Both the position numbers and the translations under genes were made by a program. A DNA stretch of 64,000 nucleotides from Bordetella ansorpii. Lineage in GTDB: Bacteria; Pseudomonadota; Gammaproteobacteria; Burkholderiales; Burkholderiaceae_B. The notes beneath the pieces were generated by a model, which saw only the letters and a list, made by a program, of their open reading frames with translations, was not told the origin of the DNA and did no database searches. This document shows, one piece after another, positions 24,548 to 31,629 of the stretch (position 1 is its first letter; every line of letters starts with the position of its first letter). The stretch spans positions 804,802 through 868,801 of the forward strand of contig NZ_FKBS01000014.1 of NCBI RefSeq assembly GCF_900078315.1, given 5' to 3'.

Positions 24548-26065
24548 CTATTGCGGCTGCTCCTGCATCAGCAGGCGCAGTTTGCGGCGGTTGCGCACGG
24601 TCGAGTAGATCAGCCATGCGGCCAGCGCGAAGATCGCGTAGATGAAGCCCGCGCTGATCGGCCGGTCGACGAAGATGGCCAGGTCACCGCGCGACAGCAG
24701 CAGTGCGCGGCGGAAGTTCTCCTCGACCATGGGGCCCAGCACGAAGCCCAGCAGCAAGGGGGCCGGCGAAAAGCGCAGCTTCAGGAACAGATACCCGAGC
24801 ACGCCGATCACCAACACCATGCCCACGTCGAACAGCGCGTTGTTGGTGCTGTAGACCCCGACGCAGACGAAGAACAGCGCGGACGGGAACAGGTACTTGT
24901 ACGGCACCTTGAGCAGCTTGGCCCACATGCCGATCAACGGCAGGTTCATCACCACCAGCAAGGCGTTGCCGATCCAGAAGCTGGCGATCAGGCCCCAGAA
25001 GATGTCGGCATGTTCGGTGACCATCTGCGGCCCGGGCTGGATGCCGTGGATGATCAGCGCGCCCAGCATCAGCGCCATGACCGAGTCGCCCGGAATGCCC
25101 AGGCTCATGGTGGGAATGAAGCTGGTCTGCGCGGCCGAGTTGTTGGCGGCTTCGGGACCCGCCACGCCTTCGATCGCGCCGTTGCCGAAGCGCTGCGGCG
25201 TCTTGGAGACGCGCTTCTCGATGGCGTACGACATGAACGACGCGATGGTCGCGCCGGTGCCCGGCAGAATGCCCAGGATCGAACCGATGGCGCTGCCGCG
25301 CGCGATCGGCGCCGCCGATTGGCGCATGTCGCCGGGTTCGGGCCGCACGGACATGCGCTTGCCGGAATCGACCGTGGTCGCCTTGCCGATGCGGTTGACG
25401 TTGGCGAAGAAGTCGGCCAGGCCGAACAGGCCCATCGCCAGCGCGACCAGTTGCACGCCGTCGCTGAGTTCGATGACGCCGAAGGCATAGCGGATGACGC
25501 CGGTGTTGACGTCGGTGCCGACCACGCCGCACAGCAGGCCCAGGAAGACCATGGCCACGCCCTTGACGGCCGAGCCCTTGGCCAGCGTCGCGCCGGCGAA
25601 CAGGCCCAGCATCATCATCGAGAAATACTCGGCCGGCCCGAACTGGAACGCCACCTCGACGAGCAGCGGCGAGAACAGGATCATGATGAGGATGCCCACG
25701 CACGCGCCGATGAACGACGCCATGACCAGCATGAACAGGGCCGATCCCGACTTGCCTTGCCGCGCCAGCGGATTGCCGTCCAGGCAGGTGACGGCGTGCG
25801 ACGGCGTGCCGGGCAGGTTGAGCAGGATGCAGGTGATGCCGCCGCCGTACTGGGCGCCGTAGTAGATGCCCGCCAGCATCATCAGCGCGGCGGTGGGCGT
25901 CATCGCATAGGTCAGCGGCAACAGGATCGAGATGGCGGCCAGCACGCCCATGCCGGGCAGCACGCCGATCAGGTTGCCCATGAAGACGCCGAACAGCGAC
26001 CAGGCCAGGTTCTCCCACTGGAAGGCCACGGAGAAGCCATGCAATACGTTATCTAGCAATTCCAT
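24548..26065 (-). CDS. tctA: Tripartite tricarboxylate transporter permease, large subunit TctA
   Basis: The 505-residue protein has about 11-12 membrane segments. TctA motifs are clear: MGNLIGVLPGMGVLAAISIL near the N-terminus, GIYYGAQYGGGITCILLNLP, GTPSHAVTCLDGNPLARQGK, and a second GSILGILPGTGATIASFMSY half repeat. With TctB (encoded 3 bp upstream) it forms a sodium- or proton-coupled importer fed by a periplasmic Bug/TctC receptor. No receptor gene lies in this operon, so it probably serves one or more of the Bug proteins encoded elsewhere. The operon is divergent from a histidine kinase/response regulator pair. Confidence 0.93.
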   Translation of the reverse strand: MELLDNVLHGFSVAFQWENLAWSLFGVFMGNLIGVLPGMGVLAAISILLPLTYAMTPTAALMMLAGIYYGAQYGGGITCILLNLPGTPSHAVTCLDGNPLARQGKSGSALFMLVMASFIGACVGILIMILFSPLLVEVAFQFGPAEYFSMMMLGLFAGATLAKGSAVKGVAMVFLGLLCGVVGTDVNTGVIRYAFGVIELSDGVQLVALAMGLFGLADFFANVNRIGKATTVDSGKRMSVRPEPGDMRQSAAPIARGSAIGSILGILPGTGATIASFMSYAIEKRVSKTPQRFGNGAIEGVAGPEAANNSAAQTSFIPTMSLGIPGDSVMALMLGALIIHGIQPGPQMVTEHADIFWGLIASFWIGNALLVVMNLPLIGMWAKLLKVPYKYLFPSALFFVCVGVYSTNNALFDVGMVLVIGVLGYLFLKLRFSPAPLLLGFVLGPMVEENFRRALLLSRGDLAIFVDRPISAGFIYAIFALAAWLIYSTVRNRRKLRLLMQEQPQ

Positions 26066-26068
26066 GTG

Positions 26069-26554
26069 TCAGCCCCAGCGGAACATCGGGAACTGCAACT
26101 GCAGCGCCCAGGAGAACACGACGGCGGCGAACAGCGTCATCGCCGCGGCCAGGATGGCCGCCGACTTCGGCGAGTTGGACGTGTCGCCCATCGCGGCGGT
26201 GAACACCAGCGCGAAGGCCGCTGGCAGGAACCCCAGGTGGTGGCCCAGCACGATGAACAGCCCGATGCCGCCCGCGATGCAGGCCATGCCACGCAGCCGC
26301 TGGCGGCGCGTGGGCTGCGGCAGATCGGCGGCATGAGTGTCCTCCAGCACTTCATCGGGGTCGGGGCTGAGCGGGACCAGCACGCCCAGGACGACCAGGA
26401 AGCAGCCGATCATCAATGGAAAGTACCCTGGCCCCATGCGGGCCAGCTCTCCGATGTTGTAGCTGTAGGCGTGCAGGATGGTCAGCGCGCCGCAGCCCGA
26501 GATCAGCAGTCCTCCCCACAAGTCGCGTTTGATTGTCGGTATTCGGTTTCGCAT
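26069..26554 (-). CDS. tctB: Tripartite tricarboxylate transporter small subunit TctB
   Basis: The 161-residue membrane protein has four predicted helices, typical for TctB. The family signature LARMGPGYFPLMIGCFLVVL follows helix 1; later helices include GLFIVLGHHLGFLPAAFALV and ILAAAMTLFAAVVFSWALQL. It is the first gene of the tctBA operon, with a GGGGG ribosome site before the ATG at 26554 and only 3 bp to tctA. The 352-bp upstream region is shared with the divergent two-component genes and contains a 14-bp palindrome at 26724-26737, a candidate operator. Confidence 0.9.
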   Translation of the reverse strand: MRNRIPTIKRDLWGGLLISGCGALTILHAYSYNIGELARMGPGYFPLMIGCFLVVLGVLVPLSPDPDEVLEDTHAADLPQPTRRQRLRGMACIAGGIGLFIVLGHHLGFLPAAFALVFTAAMGDTSNSPKSAAILAAAMTLFAAVVFSWALQLQFPMFRWG

Positions 26555-26723
26555 CGTGTTTGCCCCCTTTGGTGGAATCGATCGCCGTGCCCCGTCCGGA
26601 ACGCCGGCGGGAAGAGCGGGCACTGTAAGAAGGAGGGCTTGCAATCTGCTTTCGGGGAGCGGGACGCGAAGGCCGGGTAATTACCAGGTTCGGGGGCCGT
26701 GGCGTTCAGTGGTGTTCATGAAA

Positions 26724-26737
26724 GTGAACATGTTCAC
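26724..26737. promoter_or_regulatory. 14-bp perfect palindrome in the tctB / sensor-kinase divergent region
   Basis: GTGAACATGTTCAC is a perfect palindrome. An imperfect half, GTGTTCATGAAAGTGAAC, overlaps it on the left and gives a second possible site. Its position between divergent promoters suits the response regulator encoded at 28349. Confidence 0.5.
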
Positions 26738-26806
26738 GATGGGTCTGTTCGCAAATCCGGACATTCTTCGACGACTGCAGCGACATGCCCCCGGCGATGC
26801 AGGGCC

Positions 26807-26823
26807 TGGCACGGTTCTTGTGC
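26807..26823 (+). promoter_or_regulatory. Near-consensus sigma-54-like promoter ahead of the sensor kinase
   Basis: TGGCACGGTTCTTGTGC matches the -24 element exactly (TGGCACG), with correct spacing to a TTGT at -12 in place of TTGC. It would transcribe toward the kinase start at 26907, about 70 bp downstream. Confidence 0.3.
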
Positions 26824-26906
26824 GGGCCGCATCCGTTTTCCATCGCTTGCAAAATAATCCATGCTTGCGCAGCGCCTCGCGCGGGCATAATCGGAGGGTT
26901 TTTTCG

Positions 26907-28352
26907 TTGGATATTGCCGTGATCCGCCTGGGCCGCCTGCCGCTGACCGTACGTATTCCGCTGGCCGTGGCCGCCTTGTTCCTGGCCATTGCCAGTGCGC
27001 TGATCTCGCTGGCGCTGCACGGTCTGTCGCGCCAGTTCGACAAACAGATCGCGGATATGGGCCAGGTCTATCTGGATGGCCTGTCGGCCGCCGTGCTGCC
27101 TGCGGTGCGCGCGGACGATCGCGGACAGATCGCCGAAGTGCTCGAGCGCGCCCTGGATACGCATGTAGGCGTCGTCGACCGCACGCTGGCGGTTGTCGGC
27201 AACGATGGCCAGGCGCTGGGCCTCGTGGCGCGGTATCCCGAGGTCGAGTCCATTCCCTACGCCGCCACGCTGGCGGCCGCGTCCGGCGGGGCCTTGTTGA
27301 GCGAGCACGCCGACGGCGTCTGGACGTGGCGCGCGCTGGACCAGGACCATCCGGAATGGGGTACGGTCATCGCCAATCTGGACGTGGGCGATTTCCTGCG
27401 CCAACGCCGCGAACTGGCGATAGAACTCGGGTTGGTCGGCCTGGCCATCAGCCTGGCGGGCGCGGGGCTGGGCTTCGTGCTTGCGCGGCGATTGCAGCGC
27501 CCGATCATGCTGTTGACGCAGCGGCTGCGCGAGGCGCGGCGCGAGCAGCCACGGCAACTGGGGCCCGAGACGTTCGCGCACGATCCCGAAATGGCCGATC
27601 TGCTGGCCGCCTACAACTGGATGGCGCAAGGGGTGCAGGAGCGCGAGGCCCTGGCTGGCCGGCAGGCCCGCTTCGAACGCGAGGCGCTGTTGGGGCGGAT
27701 GTCGGCGGCGCTGGCCCACGAGATCCGCAATCCCCTGGGCGGCATGCGCACGGCGTTGCAGACGTTGCGGCAGTTCGGCGACCGCCCGCAGGCCAGGCAC
27801 GAATCGCTGGCGTTCGTCGAGCGTGGCGTGGATGCCTTGCAGGCCGTGGTGGATGCCAGCCTGCGCACCTTCCGGCCGGGCGATGGCTGGCAGCCCCTGA
27901 GCGCGGCGGACATCGAGGACGTGCGGCTGCTCGTGTCCGCGCAAGCCAGCCGCAAGGCAGTGTCCGTGCGCGTCGACAGCGCGTGGCCGCTGCAGGAGGC
28001 CGCCCCGCTGCCCGCGGCGCCCGTGCGGCAACTGTTGCTCAATCTCGTGCTGAATGCGGTGGCGGCGTCTCCGGATGGCGCTGTCGTGGGCGTGCGCGCC
28101 CATGCGGGGCTCCGCGCCTTGGCGATCCACGTATACGACCAGGGCCAGGGCTTGCCCGAGGCCGCGCAGGCCGTGTTGCGCGGCCAGGCGGGAGCCTGGA
28201 GCCAGGCGTCCACGGATCAGCGCCTGGGGCTGGGCATCGTGCGTGATCTGCTCGACGGCCTGGGCGGCGGTTTGAAACTGGGCGGCGGCGCCGGCACGGG
28301 CACGCGTATTTCGGTTTGGCTGCCGTATTGGCGGACGGAGTTGCATTCATGA
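26907..28352 (+). CDS. Membrane sensor histidine kinase
   Basis: TTG at 26907 is favoured because GGAGGG lies 8 bp upstream, giving 481 residues; GTG at 26919 is an alternative. TM1 (about 15-37) and TM2 (about 172-193) flank a periplasmic sensor domain of roughly 135 residues. A HAMP-like linker follows, then HisKA with the phospho-acceptor His271 in AALAHEIRNPLGGM. The HATPase_c domain shows LLLNLVLNAVAASPDG (N box), YDQGQGLPE (G1) and a GLGLGIV-like G2. It overlaps the response regulator gene by ATGA and is divergent from tctBA, so it probably senses a carboxylate handled by that transporter. Confidence 0.88.
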   Translation: MDIAVIRLGRLPLTVRIPLAVAALFLAIASALISLALHGLSRQFDKQIADMGQVYLDGLSAAVLPAVRADDRGQIAEVLERALDTHVGVVDRTLAVVGNDGQALGLVARYPEVESIPYAATLAAASGGALLSEHADGVWTWRALDQDHPEWGTVIANLDVGDFLRQRRELAIELGLVGLAISLAGAGLGFVLARRLQRPIMLLTQRLREARREQPRQLGPETFAHDPEMADLLAAYNWMAQGVQEREALAGRQARFEREALLGRMSAALAHEIRNPLGGMRTALQTLRQFGDRPQARHESLAFVERGVDALQAVVDASLRTFRPGDGWQPLSAADIEDVRLLVSAQASRKAVSVRVDSAWPLQEAAPLPAAPVRQLLLNLVLNAVAASPDGAVVGVRAHAGLRALAIHVYDQGQGLPEAAQAVLRGQAGAWSQASTDQRLGLGIVRDLLDGLGGGLKLGGGAGTGTRISVWLPYWRTELHS

Positions 28353-29677
28353 CGTATTCGGACGTGCTGCTGATCGAGGACGACGCCGTACTGGGCGGCG
28401 CCTTGCGCCAGCGCCTGGCGCTCGAGGACATCTCGGTCCAGTGGGTGTTGAACTGCGCCCAGGCGATCGAGCTGCTGCGCCGTACCCGTCTGCATCCCGC
28501 TTTCGTACTGGCGGACATCAGGCTGCCGGACGGTTCGGGCGAAGACCTGTATCGACGCCTGGTTCCCTACCTGTCGCGCACCACGGTCGTCTTCGCCACG
28601 GCGTACGGCGACATCGCCCAGGCGGTGCGGCTGGTGGCCGCCGGCGCGAACGATTACCTGACCAAGCCCTACGATGCCGACGCGCTGGTGGCGCGCATCC
28701 GGGTGGCGATCGGCCGGTTCGGCGATCCCGAGCGCCCAGCGGCAGTGCAGGGCAATCCTTTCGCGTCGAGCCTGCGGACTGCCGATACCGCGAATGCCAT
28801 CGAGCGCCTGGCGAGCGCGGAGATGCACGTGTTGCTGGAGGGCGAGACGGGCGTTGGCAAGGATCTGGCCGCGCGCTACATGCATGCGAGGTCGCCGAGA
28901 GGCGGCGGCCCGTTTCTGGCGATCAACGGCGCCGAACTGAACGACGCGCTGGCCGAGACGCAATGGTTCGGCCACGTGAGGGGCGCGCTGGGCGCGCCGG
29001 CCGCCGCGCGCGACGGCGTATTCGCGCAGGCCGCCGGCGGCACGCTGTATCTGGACGAGGTCGGCGAGCTGCCGCCCAGGGCGCAGTCTCTGCTGCTGCG
29101 CGTGCTGGAGAGCGCGGGCTATCGTCCCGTGGGGGCGCCGGACGCGCTGCCTGTCGATTGCCGGGTGGTCGCCAGCACCAACGCGGATCTGGGCGCCGCC
29201 GTGGCGCAGGGCCGTTTTCGCGCCGACCTCTACTACCGCCTGGCGGCGGGTCGGATCATCCTGCCCGCGCTGCGTGAACGTCCCGACGACATACCGGTCC
29301 TGGCGGTCCGGTTCCTGCAGGAGCAGCGCGGCTCGGGGCGTACGCGCGCATCGGGATATACCGACGCCGCCCTGGCCGCGTTGGCCGAATATGCCTGGCC
29401 CGGCAATGTGCGCGAACTGAAGAATCGCGTGGCGCGCGCCGCTGTCATGAGCGATGCCTCGCAACTGGATGCCTCGGATCTGTTTCCCGAGCAACTTCTG
29501 CAGGACGCCGGCGCGGCGGATCTGGCCGCCGTGCGCCAGGATGCCGAATGGCGCGGCATCCAACGTGCGATCTCGGCGTCGGGCGGGCATCTCGGCCACG
29601 CGGCCAAGCGCCTGGGTATTTCCCGCACCACTTTGTGGAAGAAGATCCGCCAGGCGCGCGGAAAGCAGGAGGGTTGA
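28349..29677 (+). CDS. NtrC-type response regulator with degenerate GAFTGA loop
   Basis: The 442-residue protein has a receiver domain (Asp56 phospho-acceptor, Lys106), then an AAA+ domain with Walker A GETGVGKD (165-172), Walker B GGTLYLDEVGE and an Arg-rich RFRADLYYRL segment. A Fis-type helix-turn-helix closes it (GHLGHAAKRLGISRTTLWKK). The sigma-54-contacting GAFTGA loop reads GALGAP (about 212-217), and the preceding residues are WFGHVR. It is therefore doubtful that it remodels sigma-54 RNA polymerase, and it may act like the TyrR/HupR class on sigma-70. It is coupled to the kinase gene by ATGA and is a likely regulator of tctBA. Confidence 0.88.
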   Translation: MTYSDVLLIEDDAVLGGALRQRLALEDISVQWVLNCAQAIELLRRTRLHPAFVLADIRLPDGSGEDLYRRLVPYLSRTTVVFATAYGDIAQAVRLVAAGANDYLTKPYDADALVARIRVAIGRFGDPERPAAVQGNPFASSLRTADTANAIERLASAEMHVLLEGETGVGKDLAARYMHARSPRGGGPFLAINGAELNDALAETQWFGHVRGALGAPAAARDGVFAQAAGGTLYLDEVGELPPRAQSLLLRVLESAGYRPVGAPDALPVDCRVVASTNADLGAAVAQGRFRADLYYRLAAGRIILPALRERPDDIPVLAVRFLQEQRGSGRTRASGYTDAALAALAEYAWPGNVRELKNRVARAAVMSDASQLDASDLFPEQLLQDAGAADLAAVRQDAEWRGIQRAISASGGHLGHAAKRLGISRTTLWKKIRQARGKQEG

Positions 29678-29868
29678 GGCCGGCTCACGCGCCGGGAAAA
29701 GGCGCGGCCAGATGTTCGCAAACGTAGCGGCATCGCCGGGCTGGCGCGATGACGGCCTTCGGCGCAGCGCCACATCTTGTCACGCCGTACTGGCTATTCG
29801 GCCGGGCATGGGCCAGAATCGGGGCGAGAGCCAGTCTGGCATTGCATACGTATCGAGTGGGGAAAAAC

Positions 29869-30207
29869 ATGCGGACAATCACGAGCGTCATCCTGGGCGC
29901 CATGTGGGTCGTGGCAGGCCATGCGCAGGCGGGCACGGCGGATCAATCCCAATGGAGCGACACGCGTGCGCCGCTGTCCGGTTTGCCTTGTGCGGGCGCC
30001 GCGCAGGCCAAGGCCACGCCGATCAGCGATTCCGCGGAGCCCGGGCAGGCTCTGCATGTCTACGATGCGCTCGAGCGCCTGGTGGAAAGCGGCCAGATCA
30101 TGAATCTGCGCCATACGATGACGGGTGCGGACCTGTGGCTGGCCGAGCCCGCCGGCAAGCGCTGCACGCCGGGCACCAGTTCACGCCGCGGCAAGTGCTC
30201 GTCCTGA
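29869..30207 (+). CDS. Small exported protein of unknown function
   Basis: The product has 112 residues with a signal peptide (ITSVILGAMWVVAGHAQAG, cleavage near residue 21). The mature part has two Cys residues (in SGLPCAGAAQ and KRCTPG, plus a terminal KCSS) and a helix HVYDALERLVESGQIMNLRH. It ends basic. I do not recognise a family. GGGGAAAAA precedes the ATG. It stands alone, after a 190-bp gap from the response regulator, and converges on the DUF2894 gene. A periplasmic or secreted small protein is the most that can be said. Confidence 0.55.
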   Translation: MRTITSVILGAMWVVAGHAQAGTADQSQWSDTRAPLSGLPCAGAAQAKATPISDSAEPGQALHVYDALERLVESGQIMNLRHTMTGADLWLAEPAGKRCTPGTSSRRGKCSS

Positions 30208-30304
30208 TGGCTGAATGAATCGCGCCCGCATGGCGCTGGCCATGCGGGCGCGTTGGTTTCAGGGGCATCTGCGGCGCCTTTCTTTTTCCGGGCGTGCGTG
30301 CGCG

Positions 30305-30952
30305 TCAACGTGCCTTGCGGCCGCCTTTCTTGTTGCCGTCCAGCTTCGCCACCAGCAGGCCCGCGGGGTCGCCTGCCTGGCACAGCCGTTCCAGGGCGGA
30401 CAGACTGTCCAGATAGGTCATGAACTGGCGCAGGTACTCGGGCGACACGGCGCGCATCAGCGACAGCGAACGGTGCACGATGTTGCCGGCGTTCAGTGGG
30501 CCGGCGTTTTCTCCGGGCATCTGCTGCAGGGATTCCTGCACCTGCCTGTCGGTGCGCAGGTGTTCCCAGATGGCGCGGAAGTCGTCCAGGGCCGCCAGTT
30601 CAGGATAAGCGTCCTGCCGCGCCTGATCGGCCCGGGCGTCGGTTTGCTGGCTGTCGCGGGGGCGGCCACGTAGATAGGCCGTCAAGGTGGACAGGTTCTG
30701 GTCCTGCGGGATCGCGCCGTCTTCAAGGATGTCTGCTGCCGCGCTGGCAAGCGGGGCCTGATGCGCGTCCGCGTGCGTTTTCGCGTAGGCCGCCATCAGT
30801 GTGCCGATGCGTTCATCCAATACCTTGCGAGCCGCACCGGCATAGCCCTCGGCGCGCTGCGCCAGCACTTCGATCAGGCGAAAGCGTACCGGATCGCGGC
30901 GGTCCAGGCCGCCGTCCCGCCAGGCTTGCAGCGTGGCGTGGGGATCTGTCAT
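30305..30952 (-). CDS. DUF2894 protein, last gene of the motor-like operon
   Basis: The protein has 215 residues, is soluble and is largely helical. It matches DUF2894 in style: a starting TLQAWRDGGLDRRDPVRFRL helix, a variable middle, then AIWEHLRTDRQVQESLQQMP, NAGNIVHRSLSLMRAVSPEY and a basic GNKKGGRKAR tail. The YL-QF-YLDSLSALERL region resembles an interaction domain. It overlaps the OmpA gene by 4 bp, so the operon order is DUF3348, DUF802, OmpA, DUF2894. Its function is unknown; as a cytosolic partner of a MotA/MotB-like membrane complex it may be the effector or adaptor. Confidence 0.85.
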   Translation of the reverse strand: MTDPHATLQAWRDGGLDRRDPVRFRLIEVLAQRAEGYAGAARKVLDERIGTLMAAYAKTHADAHQAPLASAAADILEDGAIPQDQNLSTLTAYLRGRPRDSQQTDARADQARQDAYPELAALDDFRAIWEHLRTDRQVQESLQQMPGENAGPLNAGNIVHRSLSLMRAVSPEYLRQFMTYLDSLSALERLCQAGDPAGLLVAKLDGNKKGGRKAR

Positions 30953-31629
30953 GGCGTCTTCGGCGAGCCAGGCGCCGCCGCCGTCGCATCGGGCTTGCGC
31001 ACCGGCGCGATTTCCACACGGCGGTTCTTCGCGCGGCCGTCGGCATCGTCGTTGGAGGCGGCGGGCTGCTGCGAGCCGAACGCGGCCGAGAAGACGGACG
31101 ACGCAGGAATGCCTTCCTCGATCAGCACGCGCGTGACCGTCAGCGCGCGCTGCGCCGACAGTTCCCAGTTGTCGGCGAAGCGCCGGTTGTTGTCGTGAAT
31201 GGGACGGTCGTCGGTGAAACCGCTGACCATCAGCATCTCGTGGCGGTCGCGCAGGTAGGCGGCCAGCGGGCCGGCCAGGCTGCGCAGCAGGTCGCGGCCC
31301 TCGGGTTGCAGTTGATCGGAGTTCAGTGCGAACAGCACGTTGCCGTTGATCCCGATGCGGCCGTTGACCAGCGTGACGCGGCCGGCCGCCACGGGGCCGG
31401 CCAAGGCATTTTCCAGCGCCTCGCGGCGCTGCGTTTCCGCCTGGCCCTGCCGGACGGCTTCTTCCAGTCTGGTGGAAGCGTCTTCCAGCTTGGCCGTCAG
31501 GTCCAGTTGCATGCCGACCACGCCGACCAGGATCAGCACGAAGGCGCCCAGCAACACCGACATCAGGTCGCCGAAGACGGCCCAGACGGGCGCTGTGGCG
31601 TCCGGATCGGTGTCGAACTCGTCTTTCAT
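30949..31629 (-). CDS. OmpA/MotB-family protein (motor stator-like)
   Basis: The 226-residue protein has one N-terminal membrane helix, VFGDLMSVLLGAFVLILVGV, with Asp21 at the position of the proton-binding Asp of MotB. A short coiled coil follows, and the C-terminal half is an OmpA peptidoglycan-binding domain with SGFTDDRPIHD and NWELSAQRALTVTRVL. In MotB and ZorB the Asp is used for ion flow through a 5:2 complex with MotA/ZorA, while the OmpA domain anchors to the cell wall. The upstream gene encodes the MotA-like partner and overlaps by ATGA. This is a proton-driven stator-like pair without flagellar genes nearby. Confidence 0.88.
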   Translation of the reverse strand: MKDEFDTDPDATAPVWAVFGDLMSVLLGAFVLILVGVVGMQLDLTAKLEDASTRLEEAVRQGQAETQRREALENALAGPVAAGRVTLVNGRIGINGNVLFALNSDQLQPEGRDLLRSLAGPLAAYLRDRHEMLMVSGFTDDRPIHDNNRRFADNWELSAQRALTVTRVLIEEGIPASSVFSAAFGSQQPAASNDDADGRAKNRRVEIAPVRKPDATAAAPGSPKTP

